A stretch of DNA of 64,000 nucleotides from Gordoniibacillus chartarius (GTDB taxonomy: Bacteria > Bacillota > Bacilli > Paenibacillales > NBRC-103111). Both the position numbers and the translations under genes were made by a program. Location: contig NZ_JBHLWN010000060.1 of assembly GCF_042432825.1 (NCBI RefSeq), positions 62,001 through 126,000 on the forward strand. The letters run 5' to 3'. Numbering within the stretch: the first letter of the stretch is position 1; every line of letters starts with the position of its first letter. Below, one piece after another: positions 15,522-24,963 of the stretch. The notes under the pieces were generated by a model. The model worked only from the letters and a program-made list of their open reading frames with translations. It made no database searches and was not told the DNA's origin.

Positions 15522-16835
15522 TTGAAAACGATGAAGAGCATGAAAACTGTCATGGCTGTCTCGCTTGCAACACTCATGGTCGCTGCTGTAACCGCTTGCG
15601 GAAGCAATACCAGCAATAATGCCGGTTCGGCCGCTAATACCGCAGCTCCTGCGGCGAAAAAAGATGTAACCCTCGATTTCGTTTGGTTCTCGGACGGTAT
15701 TGAAGGCGATGTTATGAAAGGGCTTGTAAAGGAATATCAAGAAAAGAACACCAATGTCAAAATTAATTTTATCGAGGTTCCTTTCAAAGACTTACCTAAT
15801 AAAATCAAAACGATGATCGCAGGCGGCCAGCCTCCTGCGCTCGCTCGAATGACGGATACCGGCGCATTCGCCAAACAAGCGGTCGACCTGTCGCAATACG
15901 TAGGCGGCGCCGAAGCGTTCACGTCCCAGTTTGTCGATTCGATTAAGCCTTACTACGTGGTCGATAACAAGGTTATTGGCGCACCGATGGATTTGACGGC
16001 GAACGGGCTCATATACAACAAGACGCTGTTTGACAAAGCGGGCGTGAAGGTGCCGACCGGTCCGGACAACGTATGGACGTGGGACGAATTCTCCGCCTCC
16101 TTGAAGCAGGTGATGGAGAAGGGCGGAGCCAAGTACGGTCTCGTCTGGGATTACACGCCGCACCGTTGGTCCACGATGCTCTATGAGTTCGGCGGAAGCA
16201 TGATCAGCTCGGACGGCAAGAAAGCGGCGATCAACTCGCCGGAAGGCGTCCAGACGCTGGACTACTTCGCCAAGATGCATAAAGACGGCATCATTCCGAC
16301 GTCGGTATGGCTCGGCAGCGAAAACCCGAACAACCTGTTCCGTACCGGAACCGTTGCAGCACACTTGGCCGGCAACTGGATGCTCAGCAACTACAAAGAC
16401 ATTACGAACTTCGAGTGGGGCGTTACCTATCTGCCGAAGCAAAAAATCCGTTCGTCGGTACCGGGCGGCAAGTATTTGATGGCGTTCCAGGGCAGCAAGG
16501 TGGAGAAGGAAGCGGCGGAGTTCATTCAGTGGGCGACATCGAAGGAAATCAACTCGAAATATAACCAGAATTCGCTCTTCCTGAGCCCGCGCAAGGACAG
16601 CGCAAAGCTGGATTACGCGTTCGGCAAAGAGATGTTCGAAGTATTTGCGAACGAGCTGGCGAATACGACGCCGCTGGCGGCAAACGACTGGTCGCGTCAA
16701 ACGATTGTACCGAAATTCTCGAACGATCTGAAGGACAACATCTCCAAAGTGCTCGGCGGCAAAATGACGTCGCAAGAGGCGCTGGACCAAACGGCTAAGC
16801 TGATCGACAAGGCGATCGCCGACGAGAGCAAATAA
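15522..16835 (+). CDS. ABC transporter sugar-binding lipoprotein (CUT1)
   Basis: A 437-residue solute-binding protein. The signal peptide ends in the lipobox AVTAC, and a Ser/Asn/Ala-rich linker follows. The mature protein begins with DVTLDFVWFSDGIEGDVMKG and has the family block KIKTMIAGGQPPALARMTDT. TTG 15522 is preferred: AAAGGGAG lies eight bases upstream, whereas TTG 15516 touches it. It heads an operon with two permeases, a GH105 enzyme and a GH31 enzyme, so the ligand is probably an oligosaccharide, perhaps with an unsaturated uronic acid at its end. Substrate is inferred from neighbours only. Confidence 0.9.
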   Translation: MKTMKSMKTVMAVSLATLMVAAVTACGSNTSNNAGSAANTAAPAAKKDVTLDFVWFSDGIEGDVMKGLVKEYQEKNTNVKINFIEVPFKDLPNKIKTMIAGGQPPALARMTDTGAFAKQAVDLSQYVGGAEAFTSQFVDSIKPYYVVDNKVIGAPMDLTANGLIYNKTLFDKAGVKVPTGPDNVWTWDEFSASLKQVMEKGGAKYGLVWDYTPHRWSTMLYEFGGSMISSDGKKAAINSPEGVQTLDYFAKMHKDGIIPTSVWLGSENPNNLFRTGTVAAHLAGNWMLSNYKDITNFEWGVTYLPKQKIRSSVPGGKYLMAFQGSKVEKEAAEFIQWATSKEINSKYNQNSLFLSPRKDSAKLDYAFGKEMFEVFANELANTTPLAANDWSRQTIVPKFSNDLKDNISKVLGGKMTSQEALDQTAKLIDKAIADESK

Positions 16836-16856
16836 GCGCCGTCACAAAGATCAAGC

Positions 16857-16892
16857 GGGCTGTCCTTTCATCTACGGTGGAAGGCAGCCCAT
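16857..16892 (+). terminator. Intercistronic hairpin after the binding-protein gene
   Basis: GGGCTGTCCTT pairs with AAGGCAGCCC (one bulged T) and is followed by ATTTTA. Its place after a binding-protein gene and before the permeases mirrors the hairpin at 3791-3830. Confidence 0.55.
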
Positions 16893-16940
16893 TTTACCTG
16901 ATACAGAGAAAATGGAAATAATGGGGAGGAGTTGGGAGAA

Positions 16941-17861
16941 ATGGCGCAACATGCTGTAGGTCGCGGGGGAGCGGCGGCACTGTCCTCAGGGAAGAAGGAA
17001 AAGCTGAGAAGAGCGATAGCCCCCTATTTGTTCGTGCTGCCGAACCTGGTCATCTTCGCGACGTTTATCGTCGTCCCGGCCATACTCGGCTTCGTCTACT
17101 CGTTTCATGAGTATGACGGATTGAACCCGATGGAGTTTATCGGATTTGACAATTACACGGAAATTTTCGCCGACGGCGATTTCTGGGCGGCGCTCGGGCG
17201 AACGGGAATTTATGCGGCGATAGCGGTTCCTTCCTTATTCGCACTATCGCTGGGCATCGCCATCCTGCTGATTCAGGATGTAAGGCTGAAAGGGCTGTTC
17301 CGTTCCGTCATCTATTGGCCGACGATGATTTCGTTCATTATTGTCGGTTTGACGTGGAAATGGATTTTCGGCGACGCTTTCGGCGTGTTGAATTACATGC
17401 TGACCTTGATCGGGCTGAAGCCGATCGGCTGGCTGACGGATCCGGTCTTTGCGAACTTCTCCGTTATTGTCGCTACCTTGTGGTCGCGCGTCGGATTTTT
17501 CATGGTTATTTTCATTGCGGGTCTGCAGTCGATTCCGGTCGATATGTATGAAGCATCGCATCTGGACGGCGCATCGCGCTGGCGCACGTTCCGCAGCATT
17601 ACGCTGCCGCTCTTGAAGCCGACGAGCGTACTTGTGCTGATGATCTCGATTATCGACGCGTTCAAGGCGTATCCGCTGATGGTCGCCCTGACCGGCGGCG
17701 GACCGGGCAATGATACGACATTCGTCGTACAGTATATTTATGAAATCGGATTTGAGAAGCAGGAGCTTGGTCTGGCCAGTGCGATGTCGGTCTTGCTGTT
17801 CGTGATTATCGGTATTTTCTCGGCTATTCAATTCCGTCTGACGAGGGGAGGAGCGGTCTAA
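16941..17861 (+). CDS. ABC sugar transporter permease (CUT1, first subunit)
   Basis: A 306-residue inner-membrane permease with six helices. The cytoplasmic coupling motif reads YEASHLDGASRWRTFRSITL. ATG 16941 is chosen with GGGGAGGAG ten bases upstream; TTG 16932 would be too close. The next permease starts one base after its stop. This is the standard UgpA/LacF-like half of a two-permease transporter; no ATPase is encoded in the operon. Confidence 0.9.
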   Translation: MAQHAVGRGGAAALSSGKKEKLRRAIAPYLFVLPNLVIFATFIVVPAILGFVYSFHEYDGLNPMEFIGFDNYTEIFADGDFWAALGRTGIYAAIAVPSLFALSLGIAILLIQDVRLKGLFRSVIYWPTMISFIIVGLTWKWIFGDAFGVLNYMLTLIGLKPIGWLTDPVFANFSVIVATLWSRVGFFMVIFIAGLQSIPVDMYEASHLDGASRWRTFRSITLPLLKPTSVLVLMISIIDAFKAYPLMVALTGGGPGNDTTFVVQYIYEIGFEKQELGLASAMSVLLFVIIGIFSAIQFRLTRGGAV

Positions 17862-17862
17862 C

Positions 17863-18681
17863 ATGAAAACATCGCCAAAATGGATGATCTATACATTGCT
17901 GTCGTTACTGTCTTTGTTCTGGGTGTTCCCAGTCATTTGGACCGTTCTGTCCTCCTTTAAGACGAAAGAGCAGCTGTACAGCTGGCCGCCGGTATTTTTG
18001 CCGGCTCCTTTCACGGTCGAGCATTTCGTTACGGCGTTCGCCAAAGGAAATTTCGGGCTTTATTTCGGCAACAGCTTGTTCGTAACGGTCACGTCGACGC
18101 TGCTGCTGCTGCTGATCAATACGATGGCCGGCTTCGCCCTGGCCAAATACCGGTTCAAGGGCGATACGATCCTGCTTGTCGGCTTTATCTCAACTTTGAT
18201 GATCCCGCTTGAAGTGATTATGATCCCGATCTTCCGGGTCATCTCTTCGCTGGGCCTGTACAACACGCTTTGGGGAATTATTATTCCGCCTGCAGCGACG
18301 CCGACCGGCGTGTTCCTTGTCCGCCAATATTTGCTGACGGTGCCGGATGAGCTGCTGGAGGCGGCAAGAATGGACGGAGCCGGGGAGTGGAAAATATTTT
18401 GGCGCATCATCATTCCGCTCGCCCAGCCGATCATCGCGGTGCTGTCCATCTTCTCGTTCATGTGGCGCTGGGACGATTTCCTGTGGCCGCTCATCGTGAT
18501 CAGCGACCCGACCAAATATACGGTTCAGCTGGCGCTGTCCAATTTTATCGGGGAATTTAACGTCGATTGGGGCTCTTTGCTGGCGATGTCGACGATTACG
18601 ATGATTCCGGTGCTGATCGTGTTCCTCATTTTCCAGAAGCAGTTCGTACAAGGTATGGCGACTACAGGGATGAAAGGTTGA
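17863..18681 (+). CDS. ABC sugar transporter permease (CUT1, second subunit)
   Basis: A 272-residue six-helix permease of the UgpE/MalG type. The coupling loop is LEAARMDGAGEWKIFWRIII, followed by a conserved WRWDDFLWPL. It ends in FVQGMATTGMKG, the usual C-terminal pattern of this subunit. It is translationally close to the preceding permease (spacing one base) and seven bases from the next gene, so all are in one operon. Confidence 0.92.
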   Translation: MKTSPKWMIYTLLSLLSLFWVFPVIWTVLSSFKTKEQLYSWPPVFLPAPFTVEHFVTAFAKGNFGLYFGNSLFVTVTSTLLLLLINTMAGFALAKYRFKGDTILLVGFISTLMIPLEVIMIPIFRVISSLGLYNTLWGIIIPPAATPTGVFLVRQYLLTVPDELLEAARMDGAGEWKIFWRIIIPLAQPIIAVLSIFSFMWRWDDFLWPLIVISDPTKYTVQLALSNFIGEFNVDWGSLLAMSTITMIPVLIVFLIFQKQFVQGMATTGMKG

Positions 18682-18687
18682 TCGGTT

Positions 18688-21228
18688 GTGACTGTATCGA
18701 ACACTCAAGCTCTTGCATATAAACCGCTGCAGCTTCGGCATCGCGTGCTGAACCGGTGGCTGGTCAGCGGGGTGCTGACGCGCCATGTCCGGTTTGAGCC
18801 GATGACGATGGAAGGCGACATTAACGACTGGCTTATCAAAGGGTTCTCGATCCACGAGAATCCGTGCCGCAGGGAGTTCGTCGAGGAACGGAGAGCGAGC
18901 GTACCTGAGTTTCCGCTGGACGGTGTTCCGGCTGTAGGGGAGTCCGTTTCGCGCTGGGAAAGCTCGGCGGAGTGGGAGGTCTACTTCCCTTGGGGCAACC
19001 CTCGGGTGGAGACGTCCGGCTTCTATTATGTGCCGACTCATATGCTTCGTTATGCATATACGACCGTAGTGAGCCCTGCCGCACATCGGGCCGTGCTAAA
19101 CATCAAGACATGCGGCGGAGTCGCCCTGTGGGTGAACGGCAAGCTGCAGGCGGATTTCACGCCGTTCACGCGCAACATCGAGCAGCTGCATTCGGTGGAG
19201 GTGGAGCTGCAGGCCGGGGACAACGAGTTCGTCGTCCTGCATGAGGATTTGGCCGAGCGGGATACGCTGTACCATTTCACCATCGAGTACACGGGCGGCG
19301 AAGCGATTCAACTGAAGCTGCCGCTGCCGGCACTTCTGAACGCTGAGGAAGCGTCGCATATGGAGCGCGCTTTAACAGGAGCGTATTTGACGAAGGACAG
19401 CTTTGCGGACGAGGATATCGTGCTGCAGTTCACGGAATCGTTCGAACGGGATGTAGAATTCGTCATCAACTACAGCACCTTTATCTTCGGGTATGGGAAG
19501 ACGATCCGGCGTGTGCTGCCGAAGGGAAGCAAGGAGCTCGTCATCGGGCATACGCGCGATTTCGGGACCGAGTACAAGCAGTTCGAGTTTCAGACCGTTG
19601 CCGGCGGCATACCGTTCAAGAAGGTGTACGGGCTGGAAATGTGGAACCGCAAGTTCGAGATCGAGGACGCGCCTGGCCGGACCGTTGCCGAGCGGAAGCG
19701 GATCGCGCTGGAATGCGTCGCCGAGAAGGGCAACGCGGACATTCATACGGCGATTGCGAAGCTGAAGACCGGCGGAGACCCGGAAACGACCCGCAAGCTG
19801 ATCGAGGTGGGGCTTGCCGGCATCCGCGAGCGGAGAGACTGCGCCGACTTCTACTTGATCTCTTTGTTCCGCTTCTGGCGCGATTACCGCGACAGCGGTT
19901 TGTTTGCAGACGATTTCTGGGACGAAATCAAAGAAACGATGCTTGGCTTCCGCTATTGGATTGACGAGCCGGGCGATGATGTGATGTGGTTCTTCAGCGA
20001 GAATCATGCGCTCTTGTTCCATTCGTGCCAGCTGCTTGCCGGACAGCTGTTCCCTGCGGATCTCTTCACGAACTCCGGAGAGCGGGGCGAACAGCGCCGG
20101 GCGAAGGCGGAAGCGCAGCTGCACGGCTGGTTTGAACGCTTCTTCGAAGAAGGCTTGGCGGAATGGAACTCCAACGCGTACATTCCGATCGATATTTTGG
20201 GCCTTGTGAATCTGTACGATCTTGCTTGGGATGCCGGATTGCGGGAGAAAGCCGGCAAGGCGATGGACCTGCTCTACGCCTACATGACCGCCGAGGCTCA
20301 TAACGGCATTCTCGCCACGACGTTCGGCCGCAGCTACGAGAAGGAGCTGATCGGCAATCACGGCGCGGGTACGACTTCGCTGATGTGGGTTGCTTACGGT
20401 GTCGGCAATGTGAACAACACGACGTTCCACGTATCGCTGTATTTGTCCGATTATGAGCCGCCAGCGTCGTACGGCGAGCTGCAGCGCTTGGGCAGCCGGG
20501 AAGCAGTCACTTATCGTCTGGAGCAAGGCAAGGACGGCTATGCCAAGCTGTATCATTACCGGACAGCCGCTTATGCGCTGGGCAGCATCGACAGCTTCCG
20601 TCCAGGCTTAAGAGGATATCAGGAGCATATCGCCCATCTGGTCCTTTCATCGGAAGCTCAAGTGTGGATCAACCACCCGGGCGAGCTGTACCCGTACGGT
20701 GCCGGCAGACCGAGCTTCTGGGCCGGCAACGGCTATTTGCCGAAGGCCGCGCAGCATCGGGGATTGGCCGTGCTGCTGTATGACATCGGCAGCGATCACG
20801 ATGCCGATTACACGCACGCGTATTTCCCTCTGCATGCCTTCGACCGGACGGAACAGCGGGGCAACTGGTACTTCGGCGAGGCGAACGGGGCTTATGCGGC
20901 TGTGTATGCGGAGAACGGGCTGACCATGACGGAGCAAGGAGCTCTGCGAGCGCGGGAGCTCGTCTCGGCCGGACGCCGCAATGTGTGGCTGCTGCGGGGC
21001 GGAGACGCGACGGAGTTCGCTTCTTTCGAAGATTTCGTCCAGCAGCTTGCAGATGCCGATGTTCAGGTGCTGAATGCGGATGGCCCGCCTGCCGTAACGG
21101 TCGCCGATCCGGTGTACGGTTCGGTCAAGCTTGGCTGGAACGAGCCGCTGGCTGTGGGCGGCGAAGCGGTCGTACGGGACGGAGCGGGCGTAAGAGGCAG
21201 CTTGAAGCGGGAGGAGATCAGCCGATGA
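18688..21228 (+). CDS. Large protein of unknown family in the glycan locus; predicted beta-sandwich plus alpha-toroid
   Basis: An 846-residue protein without signal peptide or membrane helices, so cytoplasmic. I do not recognise a named family. Residues 1-330 look beta-rich with a carbohydrate-binding-like sandwich (NIKTCGGVALWVNGKLQADF). Residues 340-640 are helical, with repeating Trp/Phe-rich helices like an (alpha/alpha) toroid: RERRDCADFYLISLFRFWRD, VMWFFSENHALLFHSCQLLA, EWNSNAYIPIDILGLVNLYD. The rest is again beta-rich. The pair Asn439-His440 in SENH sits where toroid-type polysaccharide lyases keep a catalytic Asn-His pair, but that parallel is my inference. It starts at GTG 18688 with AAAGG upstream, and its stop overlaps the GH105 start (ATGA). 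A lyase or hydrolase acting on the imported oligosaccharide is the best guess. Confidence 0.6.
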   Translation: MTVSNTQALAYKPLQLRHRVLNRWLVSGVLTRHVRFEPMTMEGDINDWLIKGFSIHENPCRREFVEERRASVPEFPLDGVPAVGESVSRWESSAEWEVYFPWGNPRVETSGFYYVPTHMLRYAYTTVVSPAAHRAVLNIKTCGGVALWVNGKLQADFTPFTRNIEQLHSVEVELQAGDNEFVVLHEDLAERDTLYHFTIEYTGGEAIQLKLPLPALLNAEEASHMERALTGAYLTKDSFADEDIVLQFTESFERDVEFVINYSTFIFGYGKTIRRVLPKGSKELVIGHTRDFGTEYKQFEFQTVAGGIPFKKVYGLEMWNRKFEIEDAPGRTVAERKRIALECVAEKGNADIHTAIAKLKTGGDPETTRKLIEVGLAGIRERRDCADFYLISLFRFWRDYRDSGLFADDFWDEIKETMLGFRYWIDEPGDDVMWFFSENHALLFHSCQLLAGQLFPADLFTNSGERGEQRRAKAEAQLHGWFERFFEEGLAEWNSNAYIPIDILGLVNLYDLAWDAGLREKAGKAMDLLYAYMTAEAHNGILATTFGRSYEKELIGNHGAGTTSLMWVAYGVGNVNNTTFHVSLYLSDYEPPASYGELQRLGSREAVTYRLEQGKDGYAKLYHYRTAAYALGSIDSFRPGLRGYQEHIAHLVLSSEAQVWINHPGELYPYGAGRPSFWAGNGYLPKAAQHRGLAVLLYDIGSDHDADYTHAYFPLHAFDRTEQRGNWYFGEANGAYAAVYAENGLTMTEQGALRARELVSAGRRNVWLLRGGDATEFASFEDFVQQLADADVQVLNADGPPAVTVADPVYGSVKLGWNEPLAVGGEAVVRDGAGVRGSLKREEISR

Positions 21229-22328
21229 ACAATACGAACTCAACTATAGATCTTAATGAAGCCATCATGCTGGATGCGATCGGCCGAGTGTCGAACGCGA
21301 TGAAATCGATGAAGAACGACAGCATGGACGAAATTTATCCGATCGGCCTCATTGACATTCATCTGTGGGAATGGCCGCAAGGTGTAGGCATTTACGGGTT
21401 ATATCAATTTTACCGGGAGACGAAGGACGCTGCGACGCTGCAATTCCTGACCGACTGGTACGATGCGAGAATCCGTGAAGGCTTGCCGGAGAAAAATGTG
21501 AATACGTGCTCGCCTCTCCTTACGCTGATTTCTTTGTGCGAGGAGACCGGCAACGAAGACTATATCCGGATTTGCGACGAGTGGAGCCGCTGGATTATGG
21601 ACCGCGAGAACGGCTTGATCCGTACGGGTGACGGCGCGTTCCAGCACATGATTACCGGCGATGCCAACGACGGGCAAATTCTCATCGATACGCTGTTCAT
21701 GACGGTGCTGTTCCTGACGAAGGCGGGTGTTTATTTCGGCCGGCCGGACTATGTGGAAGAGGCGAAGAAGCAGTTTCTGATTCACATCAAATATTTGTAT
21801 GACCGTCCGACCGGCTTGTTCGTTCACGGCTGGGATTTCAACGGACGCCACAACTACGGCGCCGTCCGCTGGGGACGCGGCAACAGCTGGTACACGTGCG
21901 GGATCGTCGATTTCCTTGACATGGCCCCGATGGAGAGCGGCATTCGCGAATATTTGCTCGATACGTTCCGCAGTCAGGTGGAGTCGCTCGGCAAGCTGCA
22001 AAGAGCCGACGGCATGTTCCATACGGTGCTCGATGACGAGACCTCCTATGTGGAGACGTCGTGCACCGCCGCCTTCGGCTATGGCATTCTGAAGGGCGTT
22101 CGCAAAGGGTACCTGGGCAAGGAGTTCGAAGAGATGGGGGTCCGCGCGCTGCGCGCGGTGCTGGACCGGATTGACGAGAATGGCGTCGTAGGCGAGGTGT
22201 CCTATGGGACTCCGGTCGGGAACGATGCTCAATTTTATAAGGATATTCCGATTTCTCCGATGACGTACGGGCAGGCGCTGACGCTGCTGATCCTGATGGA
22301 AGGCCTTGTACACGCTAAAAATAGATAA
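21225..22328 (+). CDS. GH105 unsaturated glycuronyl hydrolase (YteR/YesR type)
   Basis: A 367-residue (alpha/alpha)6-barrel enzyme of glycoside hydrolase family 105, close to the 373 residues of YteR. These cytoplasmic enzymes remove an unsaturated uronic acid, left by a lyase, from an oligosaccharide by hydrating its double bond. The catalytic Asp is about residue 155 in GQILIDTLFMTVLFL, matching Asp143 of YteR, and RWGRGNSWYTCGIVDFL is conserved. ATG 21225 overlaps the upstream stop and has GGAGGAG before it. Rhamnogalacturonan is the classic substrate, but gellan- or other uronate-containing glycans are possible, as no pectin lyase is nearby. Confidence 0.9.
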   Translation: MNNTNSTIDLNEAIMLDAIGRVSNAMKSMKNDSMDEIYPIGLIDIHLWEWPQGVGIYGLYQFYRETKDAATLQFLTDWYDARIREGLPEKNVNTCSPLLTLISLCEETGNEDYIRICDEWSRWIMDRENGLIRTGDGAFQHMITGDANDGQILIDTLFMTVLFLTKAGVYFGRPDYVEEAKKQFLIHIKYLYDRPTGLFVHGWDFNGRHNYGAVRWGRGNSWYTCGIVDFLDMAPMESGIREYLLDTFRSQVESLGKLQRADGMFHTVLDDETSYVETSCTAAFGYGILKGVRKGYLGKEFEEMGVRALRAVLDRIDENGVVGEVSYGTPVGNDAQFYKDIPISPMTYGQALTLLILMEGLVHAKNR

Positions 22329-22347
22329 AACATAGAGGTGTTCGGAT

Positions 22348-24834
22348 ATGAGAGTGAGCAGAACGTTACTGCGAGTAAGTGAAGGAGCCGATTACGCCGA
22401 TCTGTTCACCGATGCCGCCCGTTACCGCATTTACTTGATGACGGACGATATCATTCGAATTCGCTGCTCTTTCAGCGATGAGTTCGGGAAGGAAGGCTCG
22501 TACGCCTTGGCGATGGCGGCGTGGGACGACGAGTTGGCCGCCGGGGATCCGGACCGGGTACGGATCGAGGGGCTGCCTGTCCGTTTCGAGGATCAAGGCG
22601 CCCAATTGACGGCAGCCACGCGCTCGCTGCGGCTCATCGTGCACAAGCAGCCGTTTGCTTTCGAAATTCGCGACGCGGACGGTACTGTGCTGCATAAAGA
22701 TGTGCCCGAGAAGGGCTTCGTGCAGGATAAGCTCGGAAGACTGTATCATTATTCCGCCATGGATGCAAACGACCATTATTACGGCTTCGGCGAGAAGACG
22801 GGGAAGCTGAACAAGCGCAGCCGCCGACTTCGAATGCGCAATGTCGACACGATCGGTTACGACTCCGAGTATACCGATCCGTTATATAAGCATATTCCGT
22901 TCTACATCAAGTGGAATGGCAGCAGCCGCAAAGCGACGGGGATGTTCTATCACAACTCGTACGAATCCGTATTTGATGTAGGCAGCGAGCGGAGCGGCTA
23001 TTGGACGCCGTACACGTATTTCTGTGCGGACGGGGGCGAGCTGGATCTGTTCTTCATGAACGGTCCCCGTCTGCAGGATGTCGTTCGGCGGTATACCGAT
23101 CTGACGGGCAAGACGATCATGCCGACGAAGTATTCCCTCGGCTACATGGGCTCCACGATGTACTATACGGAGCTGGATCGGAACGCCGATCAAGCTGTGC
23201 TCGGCTTCGTAGAGCGATGCAAGGAGGAAGGCATTCCGTGCGACGGGTTCTTCCTCTCCTCGGGATACACGACCGGCAAGGACGGCAAGCGGTACGTATT
23301 CAATTGGAATCGCGACCGGTTCCCGGATCCGGAAGCGTTCATCCGCAGCTTGAAAGAGGCAGGCGCTGCGCTGGCGCCGAACATTAAGCCGGGTATGCTG
23401 CTGACTCATCCGCTCTATCAGGAATTTGATAAGGCGGGCGCCTACATCAAGGACAGCGAAGGCGTGAAGCCGGAAACCGACCGCTATTGGGGCGGCGCCG
23501 CCTCCTTCGTCGATTTTACGAATCCGGCCGGACGGGAGCTTTGGAAGAAGCACTTGAAGTCCTCTTTCATATCGCTCGGCGTGACGTCAATTTGGAACGA
23601 CAATAACGAGTATGAAATTCAGAACGAGGATGCGAAGTGCCACTATGAGGGGGCGGGCAAAGGGATCGACGCCCTGCGTCCCGTCCTGCCGAACCTGATG
23701 GCGCGGGCGGCCAAAGAGGCGATCGCCGAGGAAGCGCCGGACGTACGTCCGTATATAGTGAACCGTGCAGGTTTCGCCGGCATTCAGCGCTACGCCCAGA
23801 CTTGGGCCGGCGACAACAATACGAGCTGGAAGAGCTTGAAATACAACATCCCGGTTATTCTGGGGATGGGGTTGTCCGGTGTGGCGAATCAAGGCTGCGA
23901 CATCGGCGGCTTCTTCGGGCCGGCCCCGGAGCCGGAGCTGTTCGTGCGCTGGGTGCAGAACGGCATCTTCCAGCCGCGTTTCTCCATTCACAGCTGCAAC
24001 ACGGACAATACGGTTACGGAGCCATGGATGTATCCGGCGTATACGCCGTACGTCCGGGATGCGATTCGGCTGCGGTACCGGCTCGTTCCGTATTTCTACT
24101 CGCTGCTGCGCGAAGCGGCCGAGGCGGGGAGCCCTGTCATGCGCCCGCTCGTGTACGAGTTTGAGAACGATCCGAACGTATGGGAGGAGAGCTTCGACTT
24201 CATGCTGGGAAGCTCGATTCTTGTGGCGAACGTGCTTGAGCCGGGTGCGGCGGTACGGCAGGTCTATTTGCCGCAAGGTTGCGAGTGGATCGATTGGTGG
24301 AGCGGCAAGCGCTACGCCGGCGGCCAGACGATCGAGGTGCCGGTCGATATCGGCTCCATTCCGATGTTCATCCGCAGCGGCGCCGTCATTCCGCTGGCGG
24401 AAGGGCTGCACAACATTCATAACGACGTCGTGGAAGAGCTGAAGCTGCTGATTGAGCCTTCGCAGAGCTCGAGCTTTACGGTATACGACGACGACGGCGT
24501 GAGCAATCAGTTCAAGCACGGCAACTATTTGAAGACGACGGTCGGCGTGAAGGCAGGCAGCCGGACGGAGCTCAGCTTCGGCTACGAGGGCTCCTATGAC
24601 AGTCCGGTGAAGCGGATCGTCGTTGAGCTGATGTGCAGCCGCATCGCTCCGATTCAAATCGAGCTGCAGGGCGGCAAGCTGCCGCTGTATTTGGACCGGC
24701 GCGATTGGGAGGCGTCGGAAGCGGGCTGGTACTACGATATGGAGCGCAAGGCGGCTCTGATCAAGTATGTACGTCCTCTTCAGGAATACAGTGTGGCCGT
24801 CGATTTCGGCGTGAAGGATTTAATTTCGATATAA
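22348..24834 (+). CDS. GH31 family glycosidase (alpha-glucosidase or alpha-xylosidase)
   Basis: An 828-residue glycoside hydrolase family 31 enzyme. An N-terminal beta domain (about residues 1-245) is followed by the catalytic barrel (250-570) and C-terminal beta domains. The nucleophile is Asp418 in SIWNDNNEYE and the acid/base is Asp489 in QTWAGDNNTSW. SVFDVGSERSGYWTPYTYF precedes the barrel. There is no signal peptide, so it works on imported sugar. GAGGTG stands before ATG 22348, 19 bases after the GH105 stop. Most members release alpha-glucose, some alpha-xylose or alpha-galactose; the substrate pocket was not resolved from sequence. Confidence 0.9.
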   Translation: MRVSRTLLRVSEGADYADLFTDAARYRIYLMTDDIIRIRCSFSDEFGKEGSYALAMAAWDDELAAGDPDRVRIEGLPVRFEDQGAQLTAATRSLRLIVHKQPFAFEIRDADGTVLHKDVPEKGFVQDKLGRLYHYSAMDANDHYYGFGEKTGKLNKRSRRLRMRNVDTIGYDSEYTDPLYKHIPFYIKWNGSSRKATGMFYHNSYESVFDVGSERSGYWTPYTYFCADGGELDLFFMNGPRLQDVVRRYTDLTGKTIMPTKYSLGYMGSTMYYTELDRNADQAVLGFVERCKEEGIPCDGFFLSSGYTTGKDGKRYVFNWNRDRFPDPEAFIRSLKEAGAALAPNIKPGMLLTHPLYQEFDKAGAYIKDSEGVKPETDRYWGGAASFVDFTNPAGRELWKKHLKSSFISLGVTSIWNDNNEYEIQNEDAKCHYEGAGKGIDALRPVLPNLMARAAKEAIAEEAPDVRPYIVNRAGFAGIQRYAQTWAGDNNTSWKSLKYNIPVILGMGLSGVANQGCDIGGFFGPAPEPELFVRWVQNGIFQPRFSIHSCNTDNTVTEPWMYPAYTPYVRDAIRLRYRLVPYFYSLLREAAEAGSPVMRPLVYEFENDPNVWEESFDFMLGSSILVANVLEPGAAVRQVYLPQGCEWIDWWSGKRYAGGQTIEVPVDIGSIPMFIRSGAVIPLAEGLHNIHNDVVEELKLLIEPSQSSSFTVYDDDGVSNQFKHGNYLKTTVGVKAGSRTELSFGYEGSYDSPVKRIVVELMCSRIAPIQIELQGGKLPLYLDRRDWEASEAGWYYDMERKAALIKYVRPLQEYSVAVDFGVKDLISI

Positions 24835-24847
24835 CAATTGGATGGCG

Positions 24848-24883
24848 CACCCCCGTACCGGATCATATTGCCGGCCGGGGGTG
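24848..24883 (+). terminator. Hairpin at the end of the glycan operon
   Basis: CACCCCCG ... CGGGGGTG with an inner CCGG/CCGG stem forms a stable hairpin 13 bases after the GH31 stop. There is no long T-run, so it may end transcription weakly or protect the message end. Confidence 0.45.
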
Positions 24884-24963
24884 TTCGCTGTGGTCGGGCT
24901 GCTTGCTCTTACGATAGTTTCCTTTGGCAAGGGACATGGTATAATCGCCAAGGAGGGATGATC

